Source: Roseitalea sp.
Lineage (GTDB): Bacteria > Pseudomonadota > Alphaproteobacteria > Rhizobiales > Rhizobiaceae
Direction: 5' to 3'
Length of the DNA: 64,000 bases
Assembly (NCBI GenBank): GCA_017642895.1
Contig: JAEPON010000009.1
Span: 115,604-179,603 of the forward strand
Positions 62,114-64,000 of this stretch are shown here, piece by piece. Under the pieces are notes generated by a model, which did no database searches, was not told the DNA's origin, and saw nothing but the letters and a program-made list of their open reading frames with translations. The translations under genes and the position numbers were made by a program. Each line of letters opens with the position of its first letter. Positions within the stretch are counted from its first letter, which is position 1.

Positions 62114-62869
62114 TCAGCCGCCATTGCGTCGCATCCAGTAATTGTCGACCGGTACCGCGCGCTTCACCGGCGGGGCCTGCATGATCAAAATGTAAGCACG
62201 GCGTTGACGGTCGGTGCGATTTGGCCCTGCATAATGCAGCGTTTTCGGCAAGTGCATTGCGCAACCACCTGCCTTGAGCGGGCAGGCAACAACAGAGTGG
62301 GTAAAGGCATCGGGATTGTCCACTTCCAGCCCGTGCACCTTGCGGTCGTGGCCGATGGGGTGGTGCGGCAGAACATCATTGCCGTGCGAGCCCGGCACAT
62401 ATTGCATGCAACCGTTTTCAATGTCCGTGTCGTCCAGCGCGATCCAGAAGTTGATGCTGCGCTCGTCCATCGCTGGATCGTGGTATGCCTGATCCTGATG
62501 CCAGGGCGTGACATTGCCCACATGCGCCGGTTTGAAGATCATGTGTTCGCCCATGACGGGCGTTGCATCGCTGTCAAAATAGTTCTGCGTGATCTCTGCA
62601 GCGCGACGAACGACATCGAGATCGCGCAGCTCAGGCGCATAGTCGGACGGTTCGAGGATCTGCGGCAGCTTCAGGGCACCGTCATTGTTGCCGCCGGCAA
62701 GGTCGAATTGCCTGCCTTCATCTTGTCCGACCTTGTCCCGGAACAGATGATCGAAGATCGTTCTGATCACAACAAGCTCATCGCCCGCAAGAAACGAGGG
62801 AATGGCCACGAAGCCCTGCTCGCTCAAGGCGCGGCTTTGTTCCTCGGTCAATGCCGGAACGCTTCTCAC
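62114..62869 (-). CDS. Phytanoyl-CoA dioxygenase family protein (Fe(II)/2-oxoglutarate dioxygenase)
   Basis: A 251-residue double-stranded beta-helix enzyme. The Fe ligands are H124 and D126 (TPWHQDQAYH), with the distal histidine H212 (LHYAGPN) and the 2-oxoglutarate arginine near R224. It hydroxylates its substrate with O2 and 2-oxoglutarate; family members accept very different small molecules, so no substrate is given. The start is GTG 62869 with GGGAGGACACG upstream. It is divergent from the AraC gene, with starts less than 80 bases apart, so AraC is a likely regulator. Confidence 0.88.
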   Translation of the reverse strand: MRSVPALTEEQSRALSEQGFVAIPSFLAGDELVVIRTIFDHLFRDKVGQDEGRQFDLAGGNNDGALKLPQILEPSDYAPELRDLDVVRRAAEITQNYFDSDATPVMGEHMIFKPAHVGNVTPWHQDQAYHDPAMDERSINFWIALDDTDIENGCMQYVPGSHGNDVLPHHPIGHDRKVHGLEVDNPDAFTHSVVACPLKAGGCAMHLPKTLHYAGPNRTDRQRRAYILIMQAPPVKRAVPVDNYWMRRNGG

Positions 62870-62943
62870 CGTGTCCTCCCGTCTGGCGGCGTCGAAACGC
62901 TTGCATAGACGATGGCGGCCGTGGCAGCGTCCGCAGCGCTTTG

Positions 62944-63813
62944 GTGGAGGATTTCGAACATTTGTCCTACCGATCGGAATTCACGGACGGCGCGACATAT
63001 CTGGATGAACTCCCGGCAATAGGCCGGGCCTGGCAAAGCGAAGCCATCACCGGCGGGCTGCCGGAACACACGCATCCGGGGGCGTTCGAGTTCGTCGTCG
63101 TGACCAAGGGACGGCTGTCGTGGTGGGTTGAACAGGAGGAACTTGATCTTTCAGCCGGTCAGCTTTTCTGCACCAAGCCGGACGAGCGGCACGGTGCCGT
63201 TGGGTCAGCCCTTGAGCCCAGCGAGATCATGTGGATGCAGGTGCGTCTCGATCGCTCCGGTGCTTTCAGTCTTCCGGACAGGGACCGGAAGCCATTGGCG
63301 GCAGGGCTGACCGATGCCTTGCGCACGGCGCCTGCGTTGCCGATCCACGTGCATCATCTCAATTGCATCTTGGGCGCCTATGAGGGTGGCCTTGCCCGGT
63401 CGGCTTTCGTTCGGGCGCACGCGGTCTGTTTCCTTGAAGCCGCGCTCGACGCCCTGACCAGGCGGAAGGCCGAAGTGCCCGATCCGCGGATTGCGCAAGC
63501 GATGCGGATCATGAACGCAGGTCGCGATGCGCAATTGACCTTGCCGATGGTCGCGCACCGGGTCGGCCTGTCCGAGAGCTGGTTTCATGTGCTGTTTCAG
63601 CGCGCCACGGGCCTGTCTCCGGCAGCATGGCTGCGCGAAACCCGGATCGATGAAGCCAAGGCGCTGTTGCAGCACACCGCCCGGCCGATCACCGAAATTG
63701 CGCACGAACTGGGTTTCGCCTCCAGCCAGTACTTCGCCACCGTTTTTCGCAGGCGCACCGGGCAAACGCCGCGCGCCTACCGCGTCTCGGCGCGCAAGTC
63801 TGATTGCAACTGA
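62944..63813 (+). CDS. AraC-family transcriptional regulator
   Basis: About 289 residues: an N-terminal cupin-like sensing domain (GLPEHTHPGAFEFVVVTKGRLSWWV with metal/ligand histidines) and a C-terminal double helix-turn-helix (LTLPMVAHRVGLSESWFHVLFQRATGLSP, then PITEIAHELGFASSQYFATVFRRRTG). The start is uncertain: ATG 62851 overlaps the divergent dioxygenase start, and 62941 TTG and 62944 GTG are nearer to the expected domain but none has a ribosome site. It likely controls the divergent dioxygenase. Confidence 0.85.
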   Translation: MEDFEHLSYRSEFTDGATYLDELPAIGRAWQSEAITGGLPEHTHPGAFEFVVVTKGRLSWWVEQEELDLSAGQLFCTKPDERHGAVGSALEPSEIMWMQVRLDRSGAFSLPDRDRKPLAAGLTDALRTAPALPIHVHHLNCILGAYEGGLARSAFVRAHAVCFLEAALDALTRRKAEVPDPRIAQAMRIMNAGRDAQLTLPMVAHRVGLSESWFHVLFQRATGLSPAAWLRETRIDEAKALLQHTARPITEIAHELGFASSQYFATVFRRRTGQTPRAYRVSARKSDCN

Positions 63814-64000
63814 GGCTGCGCGCCATCCGCGTTTTGCCACGGCATCAGCCGGCCCCGACGGCCAGCCGTCAGGCGATCGTGTCGCGGTGATCAGCCTGGT
63901 CACCGAACGCCGGCAAGAAGGCTTCGTCATCGTCAGCTGCCAGAACACCGACCGCGTCGACGGCGCCGACACGCACGTTGTCGACACATCGGGCTTCCGG
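63814..64000. other. Open stretch at the window edge, no gene assigned
   Basis: Frames stay open to the last base on both strands (for example minus strand from 64000 to a stop at 63869, and a GC3-rich plus frame from 63842), but neither has a start, ribosome site or recognisable family. It may be the 3' end of a minus-strand gene continuing beyond the window. Confidence 0.25.

Noticed and set aside
63869..64000. Minus-strand partial gene at the right window edge
   Set aside because: 43 codons with no recognisable family; an equally open plus-strand frame exists, so no gene is called.

Overview
The window reads as a chromosomal or large-plasmid segment of an alphaproteobacterium, most likely of the order Hyphomicrobiales (rhizobia-like). 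The evidence is high GC with strongly GC-rich third codon positions, dense ATGA-coupled operons, many solute-binding-protein transporters (ABC, TTT, TRAP), several GntR/LysR/AraC regulators and one palindromic dispersed repeat of a kind common in that order. The genus cannot be fixed from sequence alone. No rRNA, tRNA, CRISPR, phage or insertion-sequence gene was recognised. Nearly all genes are catabolic or transport functions, so this looks like an accessory catabolic region.

Layout. (1) 1-6.5 kb: a Tm-1-like protein and a PEP-hydrolase-like TIM barrel (together the two halves of plant Tm-1), a MocR regulator, then an ABC solute-binding protein and an ABC ATPase with no permease genes between them. 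(2) 6.6-14 kb: a GntR regulator divergent from a tripartite tricarboxylate transporter and three oxidoreductase/aminotransferase genes, one of the octopine/nopaline dehydrogenase fold; this suggests uptake and breakdown of an amino-acid or opine-like compound. (3) 14.1-22.2 kb: a meta-cleavage pathway (flavin hydroxylase, extradiol dioxygenase, C-C hydrolase, hydratase, aldolase, acylating acetaldehyde dehydrogenase) with its own GntR regulator. Both promoters have the same -35, the same 20-base gap and the same 13-base operator. (4) 22.3-34.5 kb: a decayed dienelactone hydrolase, a P-type cation ATPase, a LysR-controlled RND efflux system whose membrane fusion protein carries an N-terminal CvpA-like membrane domain, an OsmC protein, and a patatin/GntP pair. 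(5) 34.6-55.2 kb: a large catabolic cluster of unknown substrate. It holds a BKACE enzyme, an acyl-CoA dehydrogenase, a small membrane protein, two MDR-type reductases, three related SDRs, VOC, NTF2-like and YciI-like proteins, a flavodoxin-fold reductase, a TRAP transporter, a LysR regulator with a nucleophile-less alpha/beta hydrolase, an acyl-CoA ligase and a single-chain indolepyruvate ferredoxin oxidoreductase. Four promoters here share one long bipartite element. (6) 55.5-63.8 kb: a frameshifted autotransporter remnant, then a carbohydrate ABC importer without ATPase coupled to a cytoplasmic sulfatase, a divergent LysR, a phytanoyl-CoA dioxygenase-like enzyme and an AraC regulator.

The best leads for something undescribed are the four-promoter element defining a regulon for the unknown pathway in region 5, the CvpA-HlyD fusion, the import-then-desulfate operon, and the two incomplete ABC systems at opposite ends of the window that could complement each other.
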